From contig NC_134568.1 of NCBI RefSeq assembly GCF_050947875.1, positions 213,633,678-213,697,677 on the forward strand: 64,000 bases of DNA. The letters run 5' to 3'. A program made the position numbers and the translations under genes. Shown in pieces: positions 34,328 to 45,245 of the stretch. The DNA is from Dermacentor variabilis (Eukaryota; Arthropoda; Arachnida; Ixodida; Ixodidae). The notes beneath the pieces were generated by a model, which did no database searches, had not been told where the DNA came from, and saw only the letters and a program-made list of their open reading frames with translations. Numbering within the stretch: position 1 is the first letter of the stretch; the number at the start of each line of letters is the position of its first letter.

Positions 34328-34530
34328 AAGTATTGCTGAATGGGCGAGAATTGGTGTATCATATCCTGGTCTTGCTCTAGCGCAACTCAGTTTGAGTATA
34401 AAGGAACAGGGACAGATGATAGAATAGCGCTCATTATGTCAGCTGTCCCTGTTCCTTCATACTCAACATGAGTTATGCTTAAGCAAGACAAGAATATGAT
34501 GCACCAATTCTAGCCAATTCAGCAGTATTT
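34328..34530. repeat. Near-complete palindrome with the box A-like motif in both arms
   Basis: The left arm (ATTGCTGAATGGGCGAGAAT, then GCGCAACTCAGTTTGAG and AAAGGAACAGGGACA) is the imperfect reverse complement of the right arm (TGTCCCTGTTCCTTCATACT, CAATTCTAGCCAATTCAGCA), centred near 34430. Each arm is about 100 bp. A TGGCTAGAATTGG-like motif lies at the outer end of both arms, so unlike the other hairpin retroposons the 5' head itself is duplicated. Confidence 0.8.
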
Positions 34531-34534
34531 TTCA

Positions 34535-34750
34535 AACTGAGAGCAATCCTAGACCTCACTAACCTATGATCACTGCCATTTACCATACCTAACACTTATA
34601 CATCCTGCGCTATGCTGGGACCGGCAGAGAGTATGAAATCTATTTCATTTCTTGTCTCTTCAGTAGGGCTTTTCCAGGTCCACTTTCTGTTACTGTGCTT
34701 CCTGAAGAAGGTATTCTTTATTCGGAGTCTATTCCTTACCGCGAATTATT
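34535..34750 (-). pseudogene. RTE endonuclease C-terminal fragment
   Basis: The minus strand reads FRKHSNRKWTWKSP, then NEIDFILSAGPSIAQDV and GSDHRLVRS with the SDH catalytic motif. It is the upstream continuation of the minus-strand RTE remnant at 30700-32315; the break between them is the nested plus-strand RTE and palindrome. Confidence 0.8.
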
Positions 34751-35267
34751 ATTTACGGATAATCGTTTGCCAAATATTGCAATTTACCAGTTGTAGTCGG
34801 CGACTTTTAAAGTCATATCCACTTGGAACACATTTTGAGGGTGACACCAGCTTCGAGATATGTGTTTCCAAAGCTTGCGACGATGATGCATTGGTGTTTT
34901 TGTAACTTTTGAGCGTCAATGCACAAAAAGACGTTTTGTTAGAAAACTAAGTGGAATAATATAGTGCATTTTTTGCAGCAGGTTTGGCTGCGCTTATCTC
35001 AACACTGCTGCTTGTTTCAATATTCGTTCAAGTGAATGGGCCTTATTAAAGCACTGGCTTCAATTTGTGTATTGCAATATGTGCGCTAAATTAATTAGTC
35101 AGAAAGGTAATTAGTGAAGTTTAGTTAGTCAGTTATGCATATTGATTTCCAGTGTGTGAAAAGTATACCTCTCTGAGTATTTCAGCTCAATAAGTCAATT
35201 TGTGTCAAATGCCACAGGTGATTTTTAAAAATTCCGTTAACGTTAGAATAAAACACCTGGCATACTA
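34751..35267. other. No recognisable feature
   Basis: AT-rich non-coding sequence. Nothing recognised. Confidence 0.4.
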
Positions 35268-35837
35268 CGCACGATGGACGATCTGAAAGTAAGTTTCGTC
35301 ATCTTTTTTTTTTAAGAGAAGATGGTACGTACACCAGGGAAAACAAACAATCGCCATAAGAATCCACGCCCGTTGCTGGTTCAACGACGGAAGGAGAGTC
35401 AGCGGAGGAGGAATGACGTATGCGCAGAACGCCGAAGAAGAGAGAGCAGCAGCAGACTGGCGTACCCGAGGTTATTTGAGTACAAATCACGATGGCAGAA
35501 AGACGTGTGATGACGGTGTGGTCTCCAATGGAAGTGCGTGCTGTTATCCGGCATGAATGGGCACGTGGGACCAGTGTGTCCGCCATCCATGAACGCCTAT
35601 AGATCGTGTATGGTGAGAGGTCATGTCTCAGGCCTTTCAGTGCAGGGCACCGAGTTTTGCCAGAGCGTATTTTTTATTTAACTGACTGCACGCTACGACA
35701 AATGTATCAATGTCGATGGCGACTATGTGAAAAAATTCTGCGAAGTGTATATATAGTTCATATGCCATGGTGTATTTTTTGCAATAAAGTTTCCGCGTGA
35801 AAATAAATGACGAAACTTGCTTTCAGAACATCCCTCG
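35268..35837 (+). mobile_element. Internally deleted mariner element
   Basis: TIRs: 35268-35305 (CTGAAAGTAAGTTTCGTCAT) and the reverse complement at about 35803-35837 (ATGACGAAACTTGCTTTCAG). TA lies at both outer edges (35266-35267, 35838-35839), the mariner target. The total of 570 bp is under half of a full-length element. Confidence 0.8.
35492..35770 (+). pseudogene. Mariner transposase, N- and C-terminal remnants
   Basis: The ATG at 35492 begins MAERRVMTVWSPMEVRAVIR, continuing HEWARGTSVSAIHERL before a TAG: the first helix-turn-helix of a mariner transposase, which binds the terminal repeats. After a large internal deletion that removes the DDD catalytic domain, a C-terminal piece in another frame reads CINVDGDYVKKF. 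The product cannot be active. Assigned to the mariner (SETMAR-type) group by the HTH and C-terminal signatures. Confidence 0.75.
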
Positions 35838-35839
35838 TA

Positions 35840-37000
35840 TTTAGGAACGGGGACAATGTGCGCTATGTCATTTATGTACAGGTTAAAAATTAGGGACCAA
35901 GAAGGCTTCCTTGAGGAACCCCGGAAATTCTTTTAATTTTAGCCGATGTTACATCACATATGGAAACGAACTGGAACCTATTTGATCGATAAATATTTTT
36001 TAAAGTTCGAGGAGCAGGCCGCGTATGCCGTAGCGGTTTAATGTCGTCAGAAAGACTGATTTAGATAGCGAACCGCCTGAGTGAAAGCAATAAAAGCACC
36101 GACAACATTTTTATTCCCAGGATTTCTGAGCAAATATCCTTTTTGGTCAAGCAAGGCAATTATCAGTGGAAAGTTCTTTTTTTTTTTTTGGAGGCCATAT
36201 TGAATGTATGTTATGATGTTGTTTTGTTGCTGAAACGCAAGGTTTTCTTCAAAATTATTCGCTCCAAATCCTTTGAAAAAGCTGGAATAATCGATATTGG
36301 CTTGTAGTTTGAAACACTATACACTTGCGCTAGTTTTTCTGTGAAACTGATTAACGCATACTGCTTGTATATTAGACGGAAATGCAAATTGGTTCCTTAT
36401 GAGCGAAAATATTTGACAAAAAATTGCCAAATTGGCTTTCTTTTTTACTTGCAAAGCAGCTAGCTTTTCTTTTTTCTCCTTTTTTCTTTTGTTTTGTTAC
36501 TAATCTGCCGTAGAGCTTGATGTGGGGGCCCTACAATGATATTTTTTTTTTTTGTGCGCGTCACCACATATACATTGCAGGTATTTTCTGAAAAGTAAAA
36601 CTATGACACAAAGTGCATTAGATATCCTATATGTTGGCGTTTCATTTCCGTTATCTCAATTCATTTTTTTTTTATTTCACGCAAGGTATGAATTTGTCCT
36701 CTGCATCGTACGATTGGCATGGTTCCGTACCCTCACTTCGCCGCACAACACAGTGGCTGCCGTGCTTCAGGCAGTGTTGGACTGTCATGTGCATTTCACC
36801 AGCACGTGAGGGTTCGACTGTGTTGTCTAATTGCAAGAATAATTCCAAAAACTGCCATTGTCATTAGTGTCATACGGCCGCATCGCTTACAGCGTATCAG
36901 AAGACGCGGTGTGTCGATCGGGGACTGTATTTAATGGTAAATAATTATTATTTTTTTAATATTGAATTTACGCATTCCTGTATACATACATTAAAAATAA
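35840..37000. other. No recognisable feature
   Basis: AT-rich sequence with poly-T runs near 36177 and 36543. No gene or repeat family that I can support. Confidence 0.4.
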
Positions 37001-37016
37001 ATCAATAAAGACGAAG

Positions 37017-37026
37017 AAAAAAAAAA
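37017..37026 (-). terminator. Pol III terminator of the tRNA
   Basis: Ten A on the plus strand, i.e. a T10 run on the tRNA strand, 4 nt past the tRNA 3' end. Confidence 0.9.
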
Positions 37027-37030
37027 GTCC

Positions 37031-37102
37031 TGCCGCCAGTGAGGTTTGAACTCACGACCCCTGGTTTACGAGACCAGTGCTCTACCACTGAGCTATAGCG
37101 GC
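37031..37102 (-). tRNA. tRNA-Thr (anticodon CGT)
   Basis: On the minus strand it folds into a full cloverleaf. The acceptor stem GCCGCTA pairs with TGGCGGC, the D arm is GCTCAGTGGTAGAGC, the anticodon stem CTGGT/ACCAG has loop CTCGTAA (anticodon CGT, threonine codon ACG), and the T arm is GTGAGTTCAAACCTCAC. Box A (TAGCTCAGTGG) and box B (GTTCAAACC) are intact, and the discriminator base is A. CCA is not encoded, as expected in eukaryotes. All stems pair, so it is probably functional rather than a SINE fragment. Confidence 0.95.
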
Positions 37103-37119
37103 ACACGTGGCACGTGGCT

Positions 37120-38290
37120 TTTCGGACCGAAGGAAAACAAGCAGACAGGTCTTTCTCTTCTTTTTTTCATTTACACTTTAGAACTATGATTTGCCGCGGA
37201 TAACGCATCACTGCAGCGAACGTTAGGATGGGTGCCTGCTTTGCCCTCTGTTTGGCGATGCAACGTGGCGAGCAAGTGCCCTTGGAGACGGCTTGCGCGT
37301 GGTATCGGGGATATCACACGGCAACGAAGAAAAACTTTTTTTTTCTTTTAGAGTAGCTCCTGCGCGCGGCAAAATAATTTGTAAAATCCCAACGCAGAAC
37401 ACACGGAAAACACTATACTTTATACAAGAAAAAAAAAATACGTCGGTTTACGCGTTCCTTCTTCCATGTACTCCATCTGCATGTTAAAACGAACTAGCCT
37501 CCTGTAAAACTTAGTATACATAATAACCACAACAGGAGACAAGGACGACATGCGTGTATATGTGTGTCCTAGCTATTGTCACTATAGTCAGTACTTTGCG
37601 ATAGTGATATACTTTGCCCCATTCCTTCCTTCGAGGCCAACTCTAAATAAATATCGTAAAAAAAAAAAAAAAAAAGCCTCGGAAGGTATACGGTTGCGTG
37701 GTAGTGGTTGGCACAGCTAGGGCGCTTACAAAGGAAGCTGCAGCGCGTACAGGACGATCGTATACATGAGCAGGTATATGCGACACAGAAGACATGAGGC
37801 GGGCTATTTGGCCGTTCCGAGCCTTTGTTCTCCCTCCACGGCGGTATGTGAGCCGACAAACGATCGAGGGTAAACCGACACCCCACGCAAGGAACATCCT
37901 GCGCGCGCGCGGTCTCACGCTCCAGCCAGCACCGGCACGACGCGCGCTGTCTGTCCTCTTGATCCTCTGCCGACAGCGTGCAGCTCTGCTATCGAGCCAC
38001 CGTTTCTGGGCGTTGAAGGCGACGAAGAATGCACACATGGCTCTTACACGAGAGCAAGGCCTCTGCGCATGCTTCACTTTATGCACCCAGGCGGGCGCAA
38101 CGAATAACACAACGCGTGAAGCCGTTTCTTGAAAGCGGTTGCCGAACAACGGCTACTGGCATCCCATAAATATGTGTGCATGCTTTCAGCTGAATCTATT
38201 TGACTTAAAATTTCCTGTCGCCCGCATTAGAGGTCCCCCCCCCCCCCTTTTTTTTTTCACACACAAGGGTACATAAATTTACCCAATATA
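37120..38290. other. No recognisable feature
   Basis: ORFs on both strands around 37640-38150 show no recognisable domain. A poly-A run lies near 37659 and a C run near 38236. I cannot support a gene. Confidence 0.4.
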
Positions 38291-38974
38291 CATATTCAAG
38301 GCATCCCAGCTAACTTTAGCCAGAGTTTAAAAATATGCGAATGCCAAGTAGCTGGACAGAACAAGGTAGTGTTGTTTGCTGCACCGTTTATAAAGCTTTC
38401 TTAAAAGGATCTATAAACGGTGGTTTGCTGTCGCTTGGAGATGCTCAATTTATTTTTTAAATTCCGCCTAGTTAGATAATTAGTCTTAATTAATTAATCA
38501 ACTTCTCAAATAATATTCTTAGGTAAATAAAGTGTCAATGAGGAAATTGTAGAGCGACGTGAAAAATTCCCGATACAGCTTTCTGTTGCTTAATACGTGT
38601 TTTACGAGCCTGAAAAGAGCCCTCGAATGCACCCAAAGTGCCCCAGCAGCCAGCGGCGCGGGAATTTTGCAGGCATTTCCGGGCTTCTTTCACGCTCGGA
38701 AAAACACTTATATGTAGCATGTATTGAGCAACATAAAGCTGTATCAGGAGTTTTTCATGTCGCTCTACAGTTTACTCATTGACACTTGTTATCTAATAAT
38801 AATATTTGAGAAGTTGATTAATTAATCAAGACTAATTATCTAATAAGGCAGAATTTAAAAAAAAAAAGTTGAGCATCTCCAAGCGACGGCAAACAACATT
38901 AACTTGATTCTGTCCAGCTACATGGCATTCGCAATTTTTTAAACTCTTGCTAAAGATAGCTGGGCTCCCCAAAT
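38291..38974. mobile_element. Palindromic non-autonomous mariner-like element
   Basis: About 684 bp forming one large inverted repeat with arms of around 300 bp. The left end has GGCATCCCAGCTAACTTTAG and the right end CTAAAGATAGCTGGGCTCCC. Shared inner blocks include TTAATTAATTAATCAACTTC with its complement, and GTCGCTTGGAGATGCTCAA with its complement. The centre near 38650 is GC-richer. GTCAATGAGGAAATTGTAG matches the 39789-42417 element (GTCAATGAGGCATTTGTAG). Confidence 0.8.
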
Positions 38975-39449
38975 TATACATGCAGACGATACAACAACAG
39001 ATAAAGTACACGAGGGCCCAGAAGTATATCCTCTGTATGGTGTTATATTACACAATAATACCGCTTGGTTATTATAGATATTACCAATGAAACTCGCAGC
39101 TGCATTTGCAGACATCTAAAACACCATGTCCAACTATCTTTTAATTTAGTAGATTTATAGTCATTCTACAACCCATCTACCCAAGACAGGATTTGCATGC
39201 TCGCATATAGATGGGATCCTCACCAACCTAGCCTTGGCATAACTTTTGAAATAGATAAGAGAAATCACCGAGTTTTGCCGTTTTAGAGCAAATTAACAGA
39301 GCACAGAGTTCTGCCTGTGTTAAAGCTGATGGCAGATGCCAACCCACGTGAGCGCATTGCAAGCACGTGGGTGGCACATTTGCTCATGCCATAGGCAGAG
39401 TGTTTTCGTTCTTCGAAGGGGGGGGGAGGCAACCAGCCTTCCGAACTCC

Positions 39450-39473
39450 ATATATATATATATATATATATAT
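39450..39473. repeat. (TA)n run
   Basis: Twelve TA units in non-coding sequence. Confidence 0.9.
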
Positions 39474-39788
39474 GTTGCACTTGAAGCTTCGTGTGACGTC
39501 GAAGAATTGAGCGCTGAAGTGACGGCACTATATCAGTATATAGTGCTCATAGTAGGAGACAGTTCAATTTCAAAACCTGAGTCCTCTCAGTGGTGTAATC
39601 TTCCTTCATGTAACTGTCGCATACTTGGCTATCACTAATACTGCTTCACCTATCCGGCAACACTGCAGCCTCTCTGTCTTTTTTTTCTTTTTCTGTGAGT
39701 TCAAGTATAAGCGCTCCTGCACAGACTGCTATTGATTCTGATTTCGAGTGAATCCGGCTTGGCCTCATTTCGGTTACGAAGTGAATTA

Positions 39789-42417
39789 TGAAGTGTTCCC
39801 CAACTATCATGCACCAAGACTTAAAAAAAGAGCAGTTGTTTCACTTGAAAAAAACTGAGTTTCCAATACAGTGGAGTAGCTGCCAGCAATTCTTTAGTTA
39901 TTGAGATTTAATTTGGTAATTGCAATTAATTATCTAACTCGAGAAGCAGTGTCCTAATTTTCAAAGTGTCAATGAGGCATTTGTAGGCACCTTAAAATAA
40001 CATCTAACTGCGGTGTTTTAAGCGACATACTAATTGCACACAATATTTTTTCGACTGGCAAAAAAAAGGCCTCACAAAGTATGAAAAATAGCATGTGAGT
40101 GTGCTCCCACCCGCATCATAAAGCAGAACCCTCAAATAAGCTGATTGAAAGCAATTGCACTGCCTGTCGCAAACCCGAAGAGAGAGCCCATCAACTTGAT
40201 AACGGTATGGAAGGAGCACCAACAGCAGGTTTCGTGGCTTCGCAGCTGTTCCTTCCTCTAATTTCTACGTCACACTTATTATTTGTCTCTCAAGGCCGAC
40301 TGATCACATTGATAACAAAAGCTCCTTGATAACGCAGCTGAAGCGCCGCTCTGACCACGAACAACATGCGAAAAGCAATGTAATAGGCATACATAGAATA
40401 GTTCAAAATACCAGCTTTGCTCGCACCACATTGAAAGAGTGCACGTGAAGCTGTATTTCACGCCAGAAACTTCCTTCGGACCAAAGCCAAATTAAAGTGA
40501 GCATATTATTTTTCATTAAAGTGTAGATGTGCTGCAAAAACAGGTTCATGTCAAAAAACAAAAGCGAAATAAACAGACCGGGAAGCGACCAATGTGTAGA
40601 GAAAAGGCAAAACCGATAGGTTCAAGAAAGTAAATATACCACTTCTAAATGAGCCGGATTGGCAATCAGGATATCTGCATAAAAAGAAAACCATCAGATT
40701 TCAGTGTGTCCTTATTATCTATGATTCGTAAGCTCTGTTGAACACCAGCCTAGAGGACGTGTTGGAATAGGTCTCCTTTTGCAGCTACGCAGTACTGTGT
40801 TCGTTTTATCACATCTTCAATGGCTTTCTTGATGACCGACACCGGAATTCTACGGCAGACATCCATTCGTTATCCTTTCCTTGAACTAATCTGACATCTA
40901 TCTCGATCCCGTAAGCACAATCTTTCACATAACCCCAAAGAAAGAAATCGAGTGGGGAGAGGTCAGATGACCTAGCCACCCAATCTACAGGCACGTGCCT
41001 TCCAATCTATTGCGCATGAAAAGTCACATCCAGCCAGTTTCGTGCTCAGCTGCTGCTCTGTACGAGTGCCCCATCTTGCTGATACTACAGCAGCGCAAGA
41101 CGTGACAGCGAGCCCTCGCTGAGAAACTCATCCACCACTCCTTCAAGGATTTCATTCACGTCACGCTGTCCAGTCAGTCTGTAATCGAAGACCGATGATA
41201 GCACTGGCGTAAATTCCGAACCACACATTTAGCTACCACTGGTACTGGTGCCGACTGCGCTTTACCCAGGGTAGATTGTAGTCCCTCCAATAGTGTGCAT
41301 TATGGAAATTTACCTAGGTGTTTTCACGAAAATTGGCTTCATCTGTACACATGATGTTGCTCAAAAAGTTCAGTGACCTATCATCTTTTGTGAGGACCCA
41401 ATTCGAGAAATCTAGACGATCCTACAGGTTCCTATCTTCTAAGAATTGGTGCTGGTTAAGGTAGTACGGGTGAAAGGCCGTCATTCAGAATCTTCCAGAC
41501 TGATGACTCGGAAATTTGTATCTCGGCGGCCCCGTCCCGCATGTTAGCAAGAGGCTTTGAGGCCATAAATGCTAGAACATCCGTGCGTAGGCTAGGACTC
41601 AAAGATGGAGTCCTCTGCCGTTGTTTCTTGAAGCTGCCGGTTTGTCTCAGGTTTTCATAATTTCTGATGATAGTCGATGTGCTTGGTCTACTGCCACACT
41701 TCCATGACTGATATATATATTTGCGGCCTTCCTATTGTTGCCATTTGCAGATCCCATGGCAAGGATCATGTTTACCTTCTGCTCATTAGGGAAAGACATG
41801 GTGACTCGGACGAAATAAAACGCACCTTTAAACCTTTGCACTGACATTGTCAATTCGCTTTTTTTGTGATAGGTTTTGTGGAAAAAGAAAATCTGTGCAC
41901 TTTATCTACGCTAAGACAACAGCTATCGCAGCTTGTTTTCAACTAACACCAAACGTGACGTGTTACTTCGGCCGGGGCACGACAGATGACACACTAGCTC
42001 GATCACAATGTTTTTCCTTATTTCCTTTATTTCGTTCTGGATAACTCAGGTGGAGCCTGTTCGAGGGCGCTGCTTTATGATCCGGGTAGGAACCTCAGCC
42101 ACGTGATATTCTCCATATTTCGTGGGGTTTACTTATCAGTCTGAAAACTACTAGTACACAATTAGTACGTCACTGATGATACCGCAGTTAGATGTCCCTT
42201 GGCTGTGCCTTCAAATGCCTCATTGACGATTTGATAATTAGGATAGTATGTCTCGAGTTAGACAATTAATTATAATTGCCTACTTAAATCACAGTGACAA
42301 ATAATTACCGGCAGCTAGTACCCTGTACTGTAAAAAATATGCACTAGGTTTTCTTCAAGTAACGCATTGCTCTTTCTTAATATTTTGGTGCATGTTAGTT
42401 AATTGGGACACCCTGCT
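39789..42417 (-). mobile_element. Tc1/mariner-like transposon with long terminal inverted repeats
   Basis: The ends TGAAGTGTTCCCC (39789) and, in reverse complement, AGCAGGGTGTCCC (42417) are flanked by TA. Inverted repeats of about 265 bp (39789-40050 and 42150-42417) share CATGCACC, AATTAATT, TCTAACTCGAG, GTCAATGAGGCATTTG and ACATCTAACTGCGGT. Between them lies a decayed transposase on the minus strand. The total length is 2629 bp. It is the likely source family of the palindrome at 38291. Confidence 0.85.
40718..41800 (-). pseudogene. Mariner-like transposase, decayed
   Basis: The probable start is the ATG ending at 41800 (MSFPNEQKVNMILAMGSANG), followed by NRKAANIY and a DNA-binding N-terminus. 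The middle contains LSPSLRTDVLAFMASKPLAN and ISESSVWKIL. The C-terminal catalytic block is DWVARSSDLSPLDFFLWGYV, the signature around the last acidic residue in this group (SPDLSPLDFFLWG). The C-terminal helices end near 40720. Multiple stops and frameshifts. The catalytic domain belongs to the IS630/Tc1/mariner superfamily; the exact group cannot be fixed by eye. Confidence 0.75.
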
Positions 42418-43079
42418 TATACTTATGAGCTTTACATGCAACTAATGATGTTCCAATCACTAATAAATGTTGTAAATTACTAGAAGTGTTTTTTTCCCGA
42501 GTCGTTAGCACTGCTTACTGGACAGAGAAAAAATACTGAGACACACAACATTCACGTGCATTCCACACGCCATTGATAAGCCTCTGCCGAAGGGGTCACT
42601 GAAGTCTATAGGTTCTTTTCATGGTCAAAAAAGCATGCAAAAGCAATTTGAAGTGTGGTGAACATAAAGTAACACATTCATTCTCTAGGCATAGGCTATC
42701 CATACCTTTAGAAATAATTTTTAATTGGCTACCTCCATCTCTTTCAAAAATATAATAAGCTTTGTTTTGTGTACTAATTTATATTTAAATATATTGTGTA
42801 TGTGCATCATACTTACAGTGGACATTTAAAACAATGTTGAAGTGAGAAAATATGGATGAGGCAGCCACCGCTAGTGCTTCTAATGCGCAGGTCCTCCTAG
42901 TGTCAGGATTTGCAAAAATAAAGCGAAATTATGAATTAAAAGCCATGCACGTCCATGCCAACAATGATACAGTAAGCTGCAATGGCCCAGTAAAGTTTCA
43001 AGTGAAAAGGTCGATGCAAGTCAAAAGGATCTTCATATGATGTGGGTGACAAAGCTCTGGTAACGGCATGTTAGGTGTG

Positions 43080-43165
43080 TTTGCAGGGGGGGGGGAGGGG
43101 GCTAAGCCCCCCTACCCCCTCTCGTAAAGCTTTAGAGGGGGCTTGGGCCCCAGAGCCCCCTCGTA
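43080..43165 (+). repeat. G/C-tract inverted sequence
   Basis: A G-rich tract at 43086-43100 and its C-rich counterpart (GCCCCCCTACCCCC), then AGGGGGCTTGGGCCCCAGAG. It has hairpin and G-quadruplex potential and may be a remnant of a hAT-type foldback like 46659-46860. Confidence 0.45.
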
Positions 43166-43406
43166 GTTGGCACCTATGGCTCACACAATTTATTTTTTTC
43201 CATGCCAAGTTCAATCGGCAGCACTATTTTCATTTCAAACGTACAACTCGCACGCAGAAATAAATTACCACTGAAAGCATACAGCTAGCTAGTGTAGTTG
43301 TGCATGTTTCAGCAGTTAAATTGAGTGATAAACAAAACACAAGGTTGACAGACCAAATGCATTTAGCAAGTTTTCGTACCCATGTTACTGTGAATTGCAA
43401 CGCACA

Positions 43407-43486
43407 CAGGGACAAGGACAGGAAACAACGAAGACAAGCACTGTGCAACAAGGTTTCTTTTCATTCGTTTCCTGTCCTTGTCCTGG
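43407..43486. repeat. Small foldback of the hairpin family
   Basis: CAGGGACAAGGACAGGAAAC (43407-43426) pairs with GTTTCCTGTCCTTGTCCTGG, and pairing continues weakly inward. The arm resembles the hairpin retroposon arms (ACAAGGACAGG). No box A-like motif or target duplication identified. Confidence 0.65.
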
Positions 43487-43488
43487 GG

Positions 43489-43668
43489 AAATATTCTGTA
43501 AGAGTCCACCAAGTGGACATGTCCATTTCGTCTGCTGCTGAAGTGCTGATTGGGGGTGGCACCTCGCCGCTGCGGATGCAAAGCCCAGCATAACCAATCA
43601 GAACTTCAACAGCAGACAAAATGGACATGTCCACTAGGTGGACACTAGGCAAACATTCTACAATTCCA
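43489..43668. repeat. Inverted-repeat element adjoining the previous foldback
   Basis: The left arm (CCAAGTGGACATGTCCATTT, CGTCTGCTGCTGAAGTGCTG) is complementary to the right arm (CAGAACTTCAACAGCAGACA, AAATGGACATGTCCACTAGG). Arms are about 70 bp, with a 37-bp GC-rich centre. Probably a MITE. Confidence 0.75.
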
Positions 43669-43808
43669 GGGGGCACTGAATGTTCTGGAGTACATGTGCC
43701 ACTAGCTTCGTTGGATGTCGAGATTCCATTGAGAAAATAAAATTAATTTCACAAAGCTGCACTAAACCCCAGCTTTGTGAAATTCATTTTTGTTAATTCA
43801 GCTTTGCA

Positions 43809-43830
43809 AATACAGGCCATGGCCTGTATT
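43809..43830. repeat. Perfect 22-bp palindrome
   Basis: AATACAGGCCATG followed by GCCTGTATT is a perfect 22-bp palindrome. A second near-perfect hairpin (TTTCACAAAGCTG and AGCTTTGTGAAA) lies just upstream around 43751-43785. Confidence 0.9.
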
Positions 43831-44113
43831 CCTTGGAAAATCATAATTTATCTTCCGATGTGCAGCAGAAGTTATTAATTGAGCCTATACATGCCTAAAG
43901 GACAACTTTTGGCACATATATATGTTTAAAAATGACAACTTTGTTGTCTGTTATAGGTGCCTAAAACAGCAGTTTTTAGCGCTTCCTACGGTTCCTACAT
44001 ACGGTTCCTACCTAGTCGTCATTTGCGACTTTTTGCTAAAAATGTAGTGTTTTCGGCTGCCCCCTGGCCACTTTTTCCAAAATATGTTACCAACATTGTT
44101 TTGCTATATACTT

Positions 44114-44373
44114 GAAGCCGAGAAGTAAGGAAGCTAATGTCTGCTTAGCAGAAACAGTAAGACTAGCACTACTTTAAGCATTTCTGTCTTCAAAACCTGC
44201 GAAAAAATGCACTGGCATCCCAATTACGATCATTCCAAACTACTGGGGAGGCTTCTGGGATGCTGTTAAATGAAATTTCAATACTTTTAATTGCACAGTT
44301 CAAGAGCAGATGTCTGTAAATTGGTGCTATAGCCTTAGGACTTCTGCTAAGCAGACACGACTTCACGGCTTTC
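44114..44373. mobile_element. MITE-like element with about 45-bp inverted ends
   Basis: GAAGCCGAGAAG and AATGTCTGCTTAGCAGAA on the left match, in reverse complement, TTCTGCTAAGCAGACACG and ACTTCACGGCTTTC on the right. Between them is AT-rich non-coding sequence. No target duplication identified. Confidence 0.65.
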
Positions 44374-45245
44374 ATTTTGCAATTTCAGCATGTATCCCAG
44401 AGTGAATAATTTAAAACCTTTTTAATTAGCCACCTAGGCATTGCAAATATATGCATATGCCATTGAAATTGAGAAATTCATATTCGCAAGCCATTCTTGA
44501 TTTAATAATGCAATGCAGTATCAGCAGGCATCAACGAAAATATTGGTATAAACTACCCTCCTTATTAAACCAACTATTTCTGCTTCTGGTTTTTTCCACA
44601 TGTCCTGACTGTCGGTCTCACAGTGTTGTATTTTTGCAATGTGACTTTTTGTAATACATTTTGGTTCTGCACCTCATTCTTTCTCTTTACTCATCCTAAT
44701 AAGTTCTATTGCTCTCGTATTCTTTAAATGACACCTCCGTCCTCGACATGAAGACTGATCTGATCGCATCTACTGTGCCTGTGTGAGCTTTCTGGAGCTT
44801 TTTATGCTGCCATCTTACTAATAGTCCTCAGATGATATTCAAACATGGAATGATGGCTCTGCGTGATAGTCAGCCACCTTGCCTTTTCGCTAAACAGTGT
44901 TTGTAGATGCAGCGCTCAACATCATGTAAAGTTGCAAGTATTCTCCGACTAAGATTTCGCACAGGCTGAGAGTCTGAACCCATCCATAGGAATATTCTGT
45001 CCATGTGAACAGTGTGCATTTGAAAGCTTCTATTTGTTTACGTGCACCAGCCATGTAATGTGCACTGCCACACATTATTATTTGCAAGGGCACAATGCCG
45101 ATCACCAAAGGCGTTGCAAACTAATATTTGAGCATTACATTCCCAAATTACAGCACCTTCCGTATGAAAGTAGTGGTGCTCATGGGTTTGTTTGCATTTC
45201 AGCAGTGCCTTGTCTTAGGCTATAACTTGGGTATTACATGATATA

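Noticed and set aside
37640..38150. ORFs of 105-168 codons on both strands
   Set aside because: Arg-rich, no domain, overlapping on both strands, ending in poly-A. I cannot support a gene.
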